Positions 43,127-52,568 are shown, numbered from the stretch's first letter. The stretch is 64,000 nucleotides of DNA from Bacillus paramycoides (GCF_001884235.1 NZ_MAOI01000068.1:1-64000), one strand, 5' to 3'. Notes: generated from the sequence alone by a model not told the origin. Made by a program: numbers and translations.

Positions 43127-44629
43127 ATGTTGCAGTTTTTACAACGTATTGGTAAAGCGTTAATGCTTCCAATCGCCGTACTACCAGCAGCAGGATTATT
43201 GCTTCGTTTAGGGCAACCAGATGTATTTGATATTCCTGTTATGGCACAGGCCGGTGCAGCTGTTTTTGATAATTTAGCACTTATTTTTGCAATCGGTATT
43301 GCAATCGGTCTTTCAGTTGATGGTAGTGGTGCCGCAGGTCTTGCAGGTGCAATTGGTTATTTGGTTATGAAAAACAGTATTGATGCCCTTAGTAAGGGAT
43401 ATTCTACTGCAGAATTACAAGATAAATTAGGTAAAGTTCAAGATTTAATAGGTAATAGCGCAAATGTAGATCCATCTAAGCTTGCAGATACAATGACACA
43501 AGTATCTAAGGCAGCCGAATTATCGACTAAAGTGGATATGAAAGTTTTAGGTGGTATTATTGTCGGTGTTATAGCGGGATTCCTTTATAATAAATTCCAT
43601 AAAATTAAACTTCCAGAATGGTTAGGTTTCTTTGCTGGAAAACGTTTCGTTCCGATTGTTACATCGGTTGTGATGCTAATATTAGGAATTCTATTCGCAC
43701 AAATTTGGCCAGCAATTCAAAATGGAATCGATGCATTAGCTCATGGAATTGTTAATTTAGGTGCAATTGGTTCAGGTCTGTTCGGTCTATTAAACCGTCT
43801 ATTAATCCCAATTGGTTTACATCACGTAATGAACACATACTTCTGGTTCGTGTTTGGTGACTTTACAAATGCAGCAGGTAATGTTGTAAATGGTGATATC
43901 GCTCGTTTCCTTGCAGGGGATAAAACAGCAGGTATGTTTATGACTGGTTTCTTCCCAGTTATGATGTTCGGTTTACCAGCAGCATGTTTCGCAATGATTG
44001 CAGCTGCTAAACCAGAAAAACGTAAAATGGTTACAGGTATGTTAGGTGGTCTAGCATTAACTTCATTCTTAACTGGTATTACAGAACCAATCGAATTCTC
44101 ATTCATGTTCTTATCACCAGTATTATATGGTATTCATGCAGTATTAACAGGTCTTTCTTTATTCATTACAACAACACTTGGCATTCACGATGGTTTCACA
44201 TTTAGTGCCGGTGCAATTGATTACTTCTTAAACTTTGGTATTGCAACAAAACCAGTGTTACTAGCGGGAATCGGTTTAATTTACGCAGCAATTTACTTTG
44301 TAGTATTCTACTTCTTAATTAAGAAGTTCGACTTAAAAACTCCTGGTCGTGAAGATGACGATGAGTTAGTTGAAGATGGTGATGCACCAGTTGCTGGTTC
44401 AATTGGTGAAACTTATGTAACTGCTTTAGGTGGAAAAGACAATTTAACAGTTATTGATAACTGTGCAACGCGTCTACGCCTACAAGTGAAAGATGCAGGT
44501 TTAGTAAATGAACCAGCATTAAAACGCGCAGGTGCAAAAGGTGTTATGAAATTAAGTAACACAAGTGTACAAGTTATCGTAGGTACAAACGTTGAGTCTG
44601 TTGCTGATGATATGAAAAAGCACGTATAA
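43127..44629 (+). CDS. nagP: PTS EIICB, N-acetylglucosamine type
   Basis: This 500-residue phosphotransferase permease imports and phosphorylates a sugar. The IIC domain (about residues 1-400) begins MLQFLQRIGKALMLPIAVLP and contains GLHHVMNTYFWF and FMTGFFPVMMFGLPAA, closer in pattern to NagE than to PtsG. The IIB domain carries the phosphorylated Cys446 in IDNCATRLRL. There is no IIA domain, so it must borrow one. ATG 43127 follows ATAGGGGGA; the upstream ATG at 43040 lies over the cre site. The substrate (GlcNAc rather than glucose) is inferred. Confidence 0.82.
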   Translation: MLQFLQRIGKALMLPIAVLPAAGLLLRLGQPDVFDIPVMAQAGAAVFDNLALIFAIGIAIGLSVDGSGAAGLAGAIGYLVMKNSIDALSKGYSTAELQDKLGKVQDLIGNSANVDPSKLADTMTQVSKAAELSTKVDMKVLGGIIVGVIAGFLYNKFHKIKLPEWLGFFAGKRFVPIVTSVVMLILGILFAQIWPAIQNGIDALAHGIVNLGAIGSGLFGLLNRLLIPIGLHHVMNTYFWFVFGDFTNAAGNVVNGDIARFLAGDKTAGMFMTGFFPVMMFGLPAACFAMIAAAKPEKRKMVTGMLGGLALTSFLTGITEPIEFSFMFLSPVLYGIHAVLTGLSLFITTTLGIHDGFTFSAGAIDYFLNFGIATKPVLLAGIGLIYAAIYFVVFYFLIKKFDLKTPGREDDDELVEDGDAPVAGSIGETYVTALGGKDNLTVIDNCATRLRLQVKDAGLVNEPALKRAGAKGVMKLSNTSVQVIVGTNVESVADDMKKHV

Positions 44630-44639
44630 ATAATTAGAT

Positions 44640-44697
44640 AAGAGGATATCCCGAAAGATTGATAATAACGGTCTTTTAGAGGATATCCTCTTTTTTT
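44640..44697 (+). terminator. Terminator after the PTS gene
   Basis: The long stem AAGAGGATATC/GATATCCTCTT with inner pairing is followed by seven Ts. Confidence 0.88.
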
Positions 44698-44893
44698 ATG
44701 TTAAAAAAATAACGTGAATCTTACTTTTGTAAATTTTCTTTTTCTTTTTTGTACATATAGGTTGGTAATATGTTCGGTGCGTGATAAAGTAGGGATGACA
44801 TAGAATGGAGTGTCTTTAATCTACAGAAATGATGTGGAAAAAGTCTTGTGTAGATGAATTAAATTATCGGTAAATAAGGGGAAAAAGGTAATC

Positions 44894-46144
44894 ATGGATC
44901 AGGAAAAAAATACTGTTAATGGGAAAGCAAATCGGTCGATTGTATACATAAAAAGAACAATTATTCTAGCCCTACTATTTTCACTTGTATATTTCATGTA
45001 TACAAAAATTGTTGCGCATCATAAAAAAGAGGAAACTTTAAAAGCAGCAGCAGAAATGAAGAAACAAGAAGAGATAAAAAAGCAAGAAGAAATGAAGAAG
45101 CAAGAGGCTCAAAAACAAAAAGAATTGAAAGAACAGGCAGAACTAGCAAAGCAAGCACAAGTAATTGAGAAGCAGGCAGAAGGGCCGCCCCAAGAAATTA
45201 ATGAAAACGCTCAATTGGATCAATATTTGCAGGGCACAGGTTTTAGTGGGACAGCTGTTATTGTGAAGAATGGGAAAGTCCTTTTGAATAAAGGATACGG
45301 TATGGCGAACAAAGAGAAGCAAGTACCGAATAATTCGGAAACGGCTTTTTATATTGGCTCTATCTCAAAGGCGTTTGTAGCAACGGCTATTATGCAGCTG
45401 AAAGATCAAAATAAATTACAAGTAGAGGATACAGTTGCAAAGTATATTCCGGATTTTCCTCAAGGTAATGGTATTCAGTTAAAACATTTATTAACACATA
45501 CATCAGGAATTCCTGAATATGAGCAGGGAAAAGATGATATTTCTCATGAGGAATTGATAAAGCGAATAGGAAACCAAAAGCGTATTGGGGCTCCAGGAGA
45601 GAAATGGAAGTATTCAGATTCGAATTACTCCATACTTGCCTACATTGTTGAAAAAGTAAGCGGGCAACCATTAGAAGAATATATTAAACAGCACATCTTT
45701 GCTACTGCTGGTATGAAGCATTCTGGTTTTGGTAAAGCGTTAGAACAAACAAGATTCCCATCAACTGGTTATAAAATAGTAAATAATAATATGACAACAC
45801 CTAATATTCCGAGCATGTCACAACTATATGGTTGCGGTGATATATATACAAGCGCGCATGATTTATATTTATTTAATGAAGCGTTATTCTCTGGAAAATT
45901 AATTTCAAAAGAGAGTTACAATCAAATGTTTACAGCTGTGAAAAAGGATTATGGATTTGGATGGTATGTAGATCCGGGAAGTTATTCGAATCACGGTGTA
46001 ATGCCAGGTTGGAATTGTTTAAATGGATTTAGTAAAAATGGAAGTGTGTATGTTGTTTTATTATCTAACATTCAAAATAACATTAAATCCTTTGGTAAAG
46101 TGAATAATGACATTTACACGATGTTACGAAAAATAGAAGTGTAA
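44894..46144 (+). CDS. Membrane-anchored serine hydrolase, class C beta-lactamase family
   Basis: This 416-residue protein has an N-terminal membrane anchor (about residues 21-38), a Lys/Glu/Gln-rich coiled-coil stalk (about 43-97), then a PBP4*/AmpC-type domain. The catalytic Ser156-x-x-Lys159 is in GSISKAF, HTSGIPEY follows, the Tyr motif is YSDSNY, and the third motif is HGVMPGWN. Such enzymes are D-aminopeptidases, esterases or carboxypeptidases rather than true beta-lactamases. It acts outside the membrane. It is monocistronic with a strong terminator. Confidence 0.85.
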   Translation: MDQEKNTVNGKANRSIVYIKRTIILALLFSLVYFMYTKIVAHHKKEETLKAAAEMKKQEEIKKQEEMKKQEAQKQKELKEQAELAKQAQVIEKQAEGPPQEINENAQLDQYLQGTGFSGTAVIVKNGKVLLNKGYGMANKEKQVPNNSETAFYIGSISKAFVATAIMQLKDQNKLQVEDTVAKYIPDFPQGNGIQLKHLLTHTSGIPEYEQGKDDISHEELIKRIGNQKRIGAPGEKWKYSDSNYSILAYIVEKVSGQPLEEYIKQHIFATAGMKHSGFGKALEQTRFPSTGYKIVNNNMTTPNIPSMSQLYGCGDIYTSAHDLYLFNEALFSGKLISKESYNQMFTAVKKDYGFGWYVDPGSYSNHGVMPGWNCLNGFSKNGSVYVVLLSNIQNNIKSFGKVNNDIYTMLRKIEV

Positions 46145-46175
46145 AAGACTGTCCTTTTTGGATAGTCTTTTTTTT
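46144..46175 (+). terminator. Terminator after the serine hydrolase
   Basis: The stem AAAGACTGTCC/GGATAGTCTTT around TTTTT is followed by an eight-T run. Confidence 0.88.
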
Positions 46176-46210
46176 CAAAGAAGCGCTTGGAAATAGAAAT
46201 AGAGGAGTTA

Positions 46211-46271
46211 TATAGCGGTTCTGGAGGAGTGCTGGACTTAAAAGCCTACACTGATTAAAGCTTCACTTTAT
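46211..46271 (+). repeat. bcr1-like dispersed repeat, copy C (truncated)
   Basis: It contains fragments of the repeat (TATAGCGG, ACTTAAAAGCC) and an intact 3' end, CACTGATTAAAGCTTCACTTTAT, with the middle deleted relative to 22741-22900. Confidence 0.6.
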
Positions 46272-46279
46272 CTTATTGT

Positions 46280-46314
46280 GAAAAGAAGTGTACCTAATAG
46301 GTACACTTCTTTTC
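46280..46314. terminator. Strong hairpin downstream of the bcr1 fragment
   Basis: A perfect stem GAAAAGAAGTGTACC/GGTACACTTCTTTTC with a 5-nt loop. No gene ends right before it; it may be a back-up terminator. The stretch 46315-46480 behind it shows no supported gene. Confidence 0.5.
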
Positions 46315-46488
46315 AGTCTGCTATAAAAAACTATAACAGATTAGGAGATAAGAGTATTACAGCTCTACAATGGGTATCGTTCTTATATTACAAAATAGGA
46401 CTCGTATATAAGGGTGCAAAAAATACAATTAAAGAAAGGGTTAATTACAAAGGATTTAAAATGAAGTTTACACTATGTATATAGTAGT

Positions 46489-46506
46489 TTGCTCAACATT
46501 TCACAA
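46489..46506 (+). promoter_or_regulatory. Candidate Rex operator upstream of pflB
   Basis: TTGCTCAACATTTCACAA matches the Rex consensus TTGTGAAATATTTCACAA at 14 of 18 positions, with the right half perfect. It lies 110 bp before the pflB start. Rex is a NADH-sensing repressor of fermentation genes. Confidence 0.45.
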
Positions 46507-46616
46507 ACATGTCACAACTATTTCGTCCACTTCCGAAAAAAAGTAGTATTCTAAGTGTGTAAGCTGTTATATAAAAAATCTTAGTCCTGTACTAATCAAA
46601 AATGGAGGAGATTAGG

Positions 46617-48866
46617 ATGACTCAAGTATTAGAAAATGTAAAAAACGCGTGGGAAAACTTTAAAGGTGAAAAATGGAAAGCAGAGATTGATGTTCGCGAT
46701 TTCATTTTAAATAATGTAAACGTTTACGAAGGGGAGGACTCTTTCTTAGCGGGAGCAACTGAAGCAACGAAAAAACTTTGGGATCAAGTAATGGATTTAA
46801 CAACAAAGGAACGTGAAAACGGTGGCGTTCTTGATATGGATACAAAAATTGTTTCTTCTATTACATCACATGAACCAGGATATTTAAATAAAGATATTGA
46901 AAAGGTAGTCGGTTTCCAAACTGATAAACCATTTAAACGTTCTTTACAACCATATGGTGGTATTCGTATGGCAGAACAAGCTTGTGAAGCTTATGGATAT
47001 GAAATGGACAAAGAACTTAGTAGTATTTTCAGAGACTGGCGCAAAACTCATAACCAAGGTGTATTTGATGCATATACACCAGAAATGAAAGCAGCTCGTA
47101 AATCAGGCGTTATTACTGGTCTTCCAGATGCATATGGACGTGGACGTATTATCGGTGATTATCGCCGCGTAGCGTTATATGGTATAGACCATTTAATTGA
47201 AGCGAAAAAAGCTGATTTTAATTTAACTGGTGGTGTAATGAGCGAAGAGACAATGCGTTTACGCGAAGAATTATCTGAGCAAATGCGTGCACTTCAAGAA
47301 TTAAAACAAATGGCTGCTTCTCATGGCTTCGATATTTCTAAGCCAGCAACAAATGCACAAGAAGCATTCCAATGGTTATACTTTGCTTATCTTGCAGCAA
47401 TTAAAGAACAAAACGGGGCAGCAATGAGCCTTGGACGTACTTCTACATTCTTAGATATTTATATTGAAAGAGATTTAGCAAATGGTACTTTAACAGAAGA
47501 AGCAGCACAAGAAATTGTTGACCATTTCATTATGAAATTACGTCTTGTGAAATTTGCAAGAACACCTGATTATAATGAACTATTCTCTGGAGATCCAACT
47601 TGGGTAACTGAATCTATCGGTGGTATTGCACTAGACGGTCGTCCATTAGTAACAAAGAACTCATTCCGTTTCTTGCATACATTAGATAATTTAGGGCCAG
47701 CACCAGAACCAAACTTAACAGTTCTTTGGTCTAAACAATTACCACAAAACTTTAAAAACTACTGTGCGAAAATGTCTATTAAAACATCAGCAATTCAATA
47801 CGAAAATGATGACATTATGCGTCCAGAATATGGTGATGACTACGGTATTGCTTGTTGTGTATCTGCAATGAGAATTGGTAAACAAATGCAGTTCTTTGGA
47901 GCACGTGCAAACTTAGCAAAAGCATTATTATATGCGATTAACGGCGGTAAAGATGAAAAATCAAAAGCTCAAGTTGGTCCTGAGTACGCACCAATTACTT
48001 CTGAAGTATTAGATTATGAAGAAGTTATGCATAAGTTTGATATGACAATGGAATGGTTAGCGGGTCTATATTTAAACACATTAAATGTTATCCACTACAT
48101 GCACGATAAATATAGCTATGAACGTATTGAAATGGCACTTCATGATACAAACGTTCTTCGTACGATGGCAACAGGTATCGCGGGTCTATCTGTAGTAGCA
48201 GACTCTTTAAGTGCAATTAAATATGCAAAAGTAAAACCAATTCGTGATGAAAATGGTATTGCAGTTGATTTCGAAATCGAGGGAGATTTCCCTAAATACG
48301 GTAACAATGATGATCGTGTAGATGAAATCGCAGTAAATCTTGTGAAAACATTTATGAATAAGCTTCGCAAACATAAAACATATCGCAATTCTGTTCATAC
48401 AATGTCAATCTTAACAATCACATCTAACGTTGTATACGGTAAGAAAACTGGTAACACTCCAGATGGACGTCGTACTGGAGAACCATTTGCACCAGGTGCA
48501 AACCCAATGCATGGCCGTGATACAAAAGGTGCATTAGCGTCATTATTATCTGTAGCTAAATTACCATATGAAGATGCACAAGATGGTATTTCTAATACAT
48601 TCTCTATTATTCCAAAAGCGCTTGGTAAAGAAGATGATGTACAAGTACGTAACTTAGTATCTATGCTTGATGGATACGCAATAAAAGAAGGACATCACTT
48701 AAATATTAACGTATTTAATCGTGAAACATTAATGGACGCAATGGAGCATCCAGAAAAATATCCACAATTAACAATTCGTGTATCTGGTTACGCTGTTAAC
48801 TTTATTAAATTAACTCGTGAACAGCAAATTGATGTAATTAACCGTACAATGCATGAAAGCATGTAA
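46617..48866 (+). CDS. pflB: Pyruvate formate-lyase (formate acetyltransferase)
   Basis: This 749-residue glycyl-radical enzyme cleaves pyruvate with CoA to acetyl-CoA and formate under anaerobic conditions. The catalytic Cys413-Cys414 pair is in [10 protein letters not shown], and the radical Gly724 is in [10 protein letters not shown] near the C-terminus. ATG 46617 follows GGAGGAGATTAGG; the ATG at 46602 sits before that site. The activase gene pflA follows after 68 bp, separated by a GC-rich hairpin (GCCCCTC/GAGGGG), so activase level may be tuned separately. Confidence 0.95.
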   Translation: MTQVLENVKNAWENFKGEKWKAEIDVRDFILNNVNVYEGEDSFLAGATEATKKLWDQVMDLTTKERENGGVLDMDTKIVSSITSHEPGYLNKDIEKVVGFQTDKPFKRSLQPYGGIRMAEQACEAYGYEMDKELSSIFRDWRKTHNQGVFDAYTPEMKAARKSGVITGLPDAYGRGRIIGDYRRVALYGIDHLIEAKKADFNLTGGVMSEETMRLREELSEQMRALQELKQMAASHGFDISKPATNAQEAFQWLYFAYLAAIKEQNGAAMSLGRTSTFLDIYIERDLANGTLTEEAAQEIVDHFIMKLRLVKFARTPDYNELFSGDPTWVTESIGGIALDGRPLVTKNSFRFLHTLDNLGPAPEPNLTVLWSKQLPQNFKNYCAKMSIKTSAIQYENDDIMRPEYGDDYGIACCVSAMRIGKQMQFFGARANLAKALLYAINGGKDEKSKAQVGPEYAPITSEVLDYEEVMHKFDMTMEWLAGLYLNTLNVIHYMHDKYSYERIEMALHDTNVLRTMATGIAGLSVVADSLSAIKYAKVKPIRDENGIAVDFEIEGDFPKYGNNDDRVDEIAVNLVKTFMNKLRKHKTYRNSVHTMSILTITSNVVYGKKTGNTPDGRRTGEPFAPGANPMHGRDTKGALASLLSVAKLPYEDAQDGISNTFSIIPKALGKEDDVQVRNLVSMLDGYAIKEGHHLNINVFNRETLMDAMEHPEKYPQLTIRVSGYAVNFIKLTREQQIDVINRTMHESM

Positions 48867-48934
48867 GTAAAAAAGTGCCCCTCTGCTTTTAATATATGGT
48901 GGAGGGGGGCTGTTTCAATAAAGGAGGAAGTAAC

Positions 48935-49666
48935 ATGGTAAAAGGAAGAATACATTCTGTAGAGTCTTGTGGTACTGTTGATGGCCCAGGGATTCGTTAT
49001 GTCATATTTACACAAGGGTGTTTATTACGTTGTCAATATTGTCATAATGCTGATACGTGGGAGATTGGTAAGGGAAAAGAAATAACAGTTGAAGAAGTGA
49101 TGCAGGATGTGACATGTTACCTTCCATTTATTGAAGCTTCTGGAGGCGGTATAACGGTTAGCGGTGGAGAGCCACTACTACAGTTAGACTTCTTAATTGA
49201 GTTGTTTAAAAAGTGCAAAGAAGCTGGTATTCATACAACAATCGATTCTTCTGGCGGTTGTTATTCTGAAGAACCAGAATTCCAAAGCAAGCTAAATATT
49301 TTAATGGATTATACAGATTTAGTTTTATTGGATTTGAAGCATATTGATTCAAAGAAACATCGTAAATTAACAGGGAAACCCAATGAACATATTTTACAAT
49401 TTGCTCGTTATTTATCAGACAGAAAGAAACCAATTTGGGTAAGACATGTATTGGTTCCTGGCGTTACTGATGGTGAAGAAGATCTGCAAAAATTATCAAG
49501 CTTTATTCAAAGCTTATCTAATGTTAAGAAAGTGGAAGTGTTGCCATATCATAAGCTAGGTGTCTATAAATGGGAGGCACTTGGACATAAGTATCCACTT
49601 GCAGATGTGAATCCACCGACAGAAGAAAATGTTGAACATGCGAAACATATTTTAAAAGCAGTCTAA
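48935..49666 (+). CDS. pflA: Pyruvate formate-lyase-activating enzyme
   Basis: This 243-residue radical SAM enzyme generates the glycyl radical on PflB. The cluster motif CLLRCQYC (Cys29, Cys33, Cys36) and [14 protein letters not shown] are clear. ATG 48935 follows AAGGAGGAAG; upstream in-frame codons lie within the intergenic hairpin. It is the second gene of the pfl operon and ends at a terminator. Confidence 0.94.
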   Translation: MVKGRIHSVESCGTVDGPGIRYVIFTQGCLLRCQYCHNADTWEIGKGKEITVEEVMQDVTCYLPFIEASGGGITVSGGEPLLQLDFLIELFKKCKEAGIHTTIDSSGGCYSEEPEFQSKLNILMDYTDLVLLDLKHIDSKKHRKLTGKPNEHILQFARYLSDRKKPIWVRHVLVPGVTDGEEDLQKLSSFIQSLSNVKKVEVLPYHKLGVYKWEALGHKYPLADVNPPTEENVEHAKHILKAV

Positions 49667-49691
49667 TCCATATATTGGATTAGGCTTTTTG
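49662..49691 (+). terminator. Terminator after pflA
   Basis: The stem CTAATCCA/TGGATTAG overlaps the stop codon and is followed by GCTTTTTG. Confidence 0.75.
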
Positions 49692-50077
49692 TTTCTTCAT
49701 AAGAAAATATAGAGTATATATTTAGAAAGGAGTATACTGAAAATAGAATATCCATATTTTTGTAAAGAATAAGCGGAGAAATTTACATAATTGTAAAGGG
49801 AAATCAAAATAGTAAAAAGAATTAAGAAGTAAAAGAATGAGTATCATGGAATATAGAACGTTTGTAAGTTATTGCGAAAGCTCTTATAGGAAAGTATAAT
49901 GTAAAGATATGAGCACAGATAGGATTAAGGGGTCAATCTTATATGCTTTGCATATCCACGACAGGTACATAGCTAACAGGAGAGTATTGGAATCCGAGTA
50001 TGTAATTTTTAAGGAAAATGTTTTTCCTATTGTCGTATATGCAATATGGAGAAACAAAAAGCTAGGAGTGGATTTGT
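49692..50077 (+). other. Intergenic region and long ugtP leader
   Basis: 49692-49870 shows no supported gene. From the promoter at 49872-49900, about 170 nt of leader precede the ugtP start. Within it ATATGC/GCATAT (near 49940-49955) and AGGAAAA/TTTTTCCT (near 50012-50028) can form hairpins. No known riboswitch pattern was recognised. Confidence 0.5.
49872..49900 (+). promoter_or_regulatory. Sigma-A promoter of ugtP
   Basis: TTGCGA (49872-49877), a 17 bp spacer and a perfect TATAAT (49895-49900). The expected start site is near 49907. Confidence 0.7.
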
Positions 50078-51244
50078 TTGATAAAAAACCCCAAGGTTTT
50101 AATATTAACTGCACATTACGGTAACGGTCATGTGCAAGTAGCAAAAACATTAGAACAAACATTTCGCCAAAAAGGAATCAAAGATGTAATCGTGTGCGAC
50201 TTGTTTGGAGAATCACATCCAGTTATAACCGATATTACAAAATATTTGTATTTAAAAAGTTATACGATAGGAAAAGAATTATATCGTTTGTTTTATTACG
50301 GTGTAGAAAAAATTTATGATAAGAAAATAGCATCTTGGTATGCGAATTTTGGGAGAAAACGTTTGAAATCGCTCTTACAGGCGGAGAAACCGGATATTGT
50401 TATCAATACCTTTCCAATCATCGCTGTACCAGAATTGAAAAAACAAATAGGTATTTCTATTCCTGTTTATAACGTATTAACGGATTTTTGCGTGCATAAA
50501 ATATGGATTCATCGAGAAGTAGATCGTTATTTTGTAGCAACTGATCATGTGAAAAAAGTGATGGTTGATATTGGTGTGCCTTCAGAGCAAATTGTTGAAA
50601 CAGGGATTCCGATTCGTAGTAGTTTTGAGCTAAAGATAAATCCAGAAATTATATATAATAAATATCAGTTATGTAAGGATAAAAAGATTTTACTAATTGT
50701 AGCAGGTGCTCATGGTGTGCTTGGGAGTGTAAAAGAACTATGCCAGTCATTTATGTCAGTACCAAATTTACAAGTAGTTGTCGTTTGTGGGAAAAACGAA
50801 GCTTTAAAGCAGGATTTATTGGGACTACAGGAGAAAAGTTCTGATGCTTTAAAAGTATTTGGTTATGTTGAAAATATTGATGAGTTATTCCGTGTTACTT
50901 CTTGTATGATTACGAAGCCAGGTGGTATTACATTAAGCGAAGCAGCAGCATTACAAGTACCTGTCATTTTATATAAGCCTGTCCCAGGACAAGAAAATGA
51001 AAATGCGTTGTATTTTGAAAGAAAAGGGGCTGCAGTTGTAATCCGTGATGACAGTGAGGTTTTTGCAAAAACAGAGGCGTTATTACAAGATGATATGAAG
51101 CTTCTCCAAATGAAAGAAGCCATGAAGAGTATTTATCGTCCTGAACCGGCAGGTCATATCGTGGATACAATTTTGGCAGAAAATCATGCAGAGCCGAATC
51201 ATATACCTATTAAATCACCAGCTCTTGCCGAATCTTTTACTTAA
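50078..51244 (+). CDS. ugtP: Diacylglycerol glucosyltransferase (processive), UgtP
   Basis: This 388-residue GT28-type glycosyltransferase transfers glucose from UDP-glucose to diacylglycerol, making glycolipids and the lipoteichoic acid anchor. It acts on the inner face of the membrane. Features are [16 protein letters not shown] at the N-terminus (acceptor-side fold) and the nucleotide-sugar motif [19 protein letters not shown] near residues 281-299. The start is TTG at 50078, after TAGGAGTGG. In B. subtilis UgtP also couples nutrient status to cell division. Confidence 0.92.
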   Translation: MIKNPKVLILTAHYGNGHVQVAKTLEQTFRQKGIKDVIVCDLFGESHPVITDITKYLYLKSYTIGKELYRLFYYGVEKIYDKKIASWYANFGRKRLKSLLQAEKPDIVINTFPIIAVPELKKQIGISIPVYNVLTDFCVHKIWIHREVDRYFVATDHVKKVMVDIGVPSEQIVETGIPIRSSFELKINPEIIYNKYQLCKDKKILLIVAGAHGVLGSVKELCQSFMSVPNLQVVVVCGKNEALKQDLLGLQEKSSDALKVFGYVENIDELFRVTSCMITKPGGITLSEAAALQVPVILYKPVPGQENENALYFERKGAAVVIRDDSEVFAKTEALLQDDMKLLQMKEAMKSIYRPEPAGHIVDTILAENHAEPNHIPIKSPALAESFT

Positions 51245-51248
51245 TATG

Positions 51249-51283
51249 AAACCCCTCTTTTAAACTTTTAAAGAGGGTTTTTT
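51249..51283 (+). terminator. Terminator after ugtP
   Basis: The stem AACCCCTCTTT/AAAGAGGGTTT is followed by a T-run. Confidence 0.88.
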
Positions 51284-51317
51284 ATTATTTTAACAAAAAT
51301 AAACGTGCATCATTAAC

Positions 51318-51508
51318 TTATCCACAAAGGATTGCGTTTTTATTAGACAGTAAAGTCGGAATATTAACAACTATATCCACATAGTCCACAATTTTTAGAA
51401 AAATATCCACAATTCTTACATTTGGTATTCGTTTAAATAAATGAATTTGTAAAATGTTTTTTGAATTTATGCACAATTGTACAGGTGTTGTGGATAAAGT
51501 TGTCCACA
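51318..51508. promoter_or_regulatory. DnaA-box cluster
   Basis: Three perfect TTATNCACA boxes lie at 51318-51326 (+), 51467-51475 (+) and 51489-51497 (-). Three one-mismatch boxes lie at 51373-51381, 51403-51411 and 51500-51508, all in an AT-rich non-coding stretch. No replication gene is nearby, so this is a candidate DnaA titration or regulatory cluster, not the origin. Confidence 0.7.
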
Positions 51509-51541
51509 GAAAAAGGTTCCTTATTTATAAGGAACCTTTTT
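51509..51541. terminator. Orphan bidirectional terminator
   Basis: The perfect stem AAAAAGGTTCCTTAT with its complement lies at the edge of the DnaA-box cluster, with no ORF ending just before it on either strand. Confidence 0.75.
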
Positions 51542-51577
51542 CAATTCTATCCTATCACTTAGAAAAAATTATGTAAT

Positions 51578-51621
51578 GAAAATGAATAATTAGGGGGAAA
51601 TCTTCTAATTATTCATTTTCA
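51578..51621 (-). terminator. Terminator-like hairpin after yfhE
   Basis: A perfect 16 bp stem GAAAATGAATAATTAG with its complement lies just beyond the stop at 51624. Confidence 0.7.
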
Positions 51622-51623
51622 CT

Positions 51624-51743
51624 TTAAATACCTTTTGAGCGATAACCCGCTGCACGATCTGCTTTTCGGAATTCTCGTTGATAGAGAACTTCTTGTGTAC
51701 TAGATAATGTGTTTTTTGCTTTATCACGTTTCTTTTTATCCAT
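51624..51743 (-). CDS. yfhE: YfhE family small protein
   Basis: A 39-residue ORF begins MDKKKRDKAKNTLSSTQEVL, with YQREFRKADRAAGYRSKG following, the pattern of YfhE proteins. GAGGTGA precedes the ATG. The function is unknown. It begins the yfh block shared with B. subtilis. Confidence 0.78.
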   Translation of the reverse strand: MDKKKRDKAKNTLSSTQEVLYQREFRKADRAAGYRSKGI

Positions 51744-51853
51744 TACAAATCACCTCGTGTCCTAAAGTCACTATCTATCGTTTCCAAAGACATGGGGTGA
51801 TATACATATATGTTAAACTAGTATTGATTAATTATCATTTCTGAAATTTTAGA

Positions 51854-52411
51854 TTATGCTTCTTTTAATTGGTGTGCTTCTTGGAAGGCTGTATCTCGCA
51901 TTGTTGCAAGTGTATATTGATCTTTTGGAATTTCATATAAGTTATATACTTCTTCATGCGCGTTAATTTCATCATAAACGGCTTTTCTTGTTTCGTTTGC
52001 TAGATTTACATATTGTAGTTTTTCGGCAGCTTTAATAGAACGGATATTTATTTTACGAATACGCATAAAGATCGTTTCAATATCTAATTCATAGAAAAGT
52101 TCGCTAAAAAATGAATCTTTTGCCAATTTATTATATCCTTTACCATGATATGGTTTGCCAAGCCATGTCCCGAGGAATCCGGCTTTTTCTTGCACATCAA
52201 ATAAAGTAATCGTGCCGATGGGGTTACCCCATTCATCTAAAATTGTGCGTGAGATCAATTCTCCACGCTCTTCGGCTTCAATTGTTTGTTTCGTTAAAAA
52301 TAAATATTCTTCATAAGAATAAGCCTTTTGACGCACAAAAGGGAAGACAGCTGGATCCACCATTAACTCGTATAGAACGTGGCTGTCGTGTAAGTCGCGT
52401 TTTTTCAACAT
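51854..52411 (-). CDS. GNAT family acetyltransferase
   Basis: This 185-residue acetyltransferase of the RimJ/RimL-type GNAT group has the acetyl-CoA-binding segment FLGTWLGKPYHGKGYNKLA (about residues 93-111) and RKINIRSIKAAEKLQY typical of the fold. The target is unknown. GAGGAGGAG precedes the ATG. Just upstream on the same strand are a strong terminator, a tRNA-like element and a Fur-like box, so its expression may be controlled by attenuation. Confidence 0.82.
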   Translation of the reverse strand: MLKKRDLHDSHVLYELMVDPAVFPFVRQKAYSYEEYLFLTKQTIEAEERGELISRTILDEWGNPIGTITLFDVQEKAGFLGTWLGKPYHGKGYNKLAKDSFFSELFYELDIETIFMRIRKINIRSIKAAEKLQYVNLANETRKAVYDEINAHEEVYNLYEIPKDQYTLATMRDTAFQEAHQLKEA

Positions 52412-52444
52412 ACTAACTCCTCCTCACACGAGGGTAGCATGACG

Positions 52445-52501
52445 AAAAAACACCCCACCCTCGAAATTTTTATATCAATCTTTAAAAAATTTCGGGGTGG
52501 G
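52445..52501 (-). terminator. Attenuator-like terminator before the GNAT gene
   Basis: On the minus strand CCCACCCCGAAATTTTT pairs with AAAAATTTCGAGGGTGGG (one bulge), then TGTTTTTTC. The 5' strand includes CCCAC (52497-52501), which also forms the T-stem of the tRNA-like element, so the two folds exclude each other. The T-run ends about 34 nt before the GNAT start. Confidence 0.8.
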
Positions 52502-52558
52502 AATCGAACCCACTAGAACCAGTTTATAACGCTGGTGGCGCACCATTTGCCTTCCCCA
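52492..52558 (-). ncRNA. tRNA-like element (pseudo-tRNA)
   Basis: The minus-strand sequence has tRNA arms in order. D-arm: GGC/GCC with TGG in the loop. Anticodon arm: CCAGC-GTTATAA-ACTGG, anticodon position UAU, one C-A mismatch. Then a 5-nt variable loop, and a perfect T-arm GTGGG-TTCGATT-CCCAC. The acceptor stem is short and mismatched (TGGGG against CCCGA) and CCA is absent, so it is not a working tRNA. B. cereus is reported to carry an iron-responsive pseudo-tRNA called tRNA-Other; this may be related, though that RNA is described with a CCA anticodon. Confidence 0.6.
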
Positions 52559-52568
52559 TTCATCAATT

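Noticed and set aside
46278-46484. ORF of 68 codons upstream of pflB
   Set aside because: It begins inside a perfect hairpin, has no ribosome site and a composition typical of AT-rich intergenic DNA.
46497-46518. Fnr box upstream of pflB
   Set aside because: TCACA occurs twice as a direct repeat, not as the TGTGA-N6-TCACA palindrome that Fnr needs.
49909-50124. 71-codon ORF in the ugtP leader
   Set aside because: Its ATG is 2 nt from the predicted transcription start with no ribosome site, and it overlaps the ugtP start in another frame.
51318-51508. Chromosomal origin of replication
   Set aside because: DnaA boxes are present but dnaA, dnaN and other origin genes are not nearby, and there is no clear unwinding element.
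52492-52558. Functional tRNA-Ile gene
   Set aside because: The acceptor stem cannot form seven pairs, an anticodon-stem pair is mismatched, and CCA is absent, so it is treated as a tRNA-like element.
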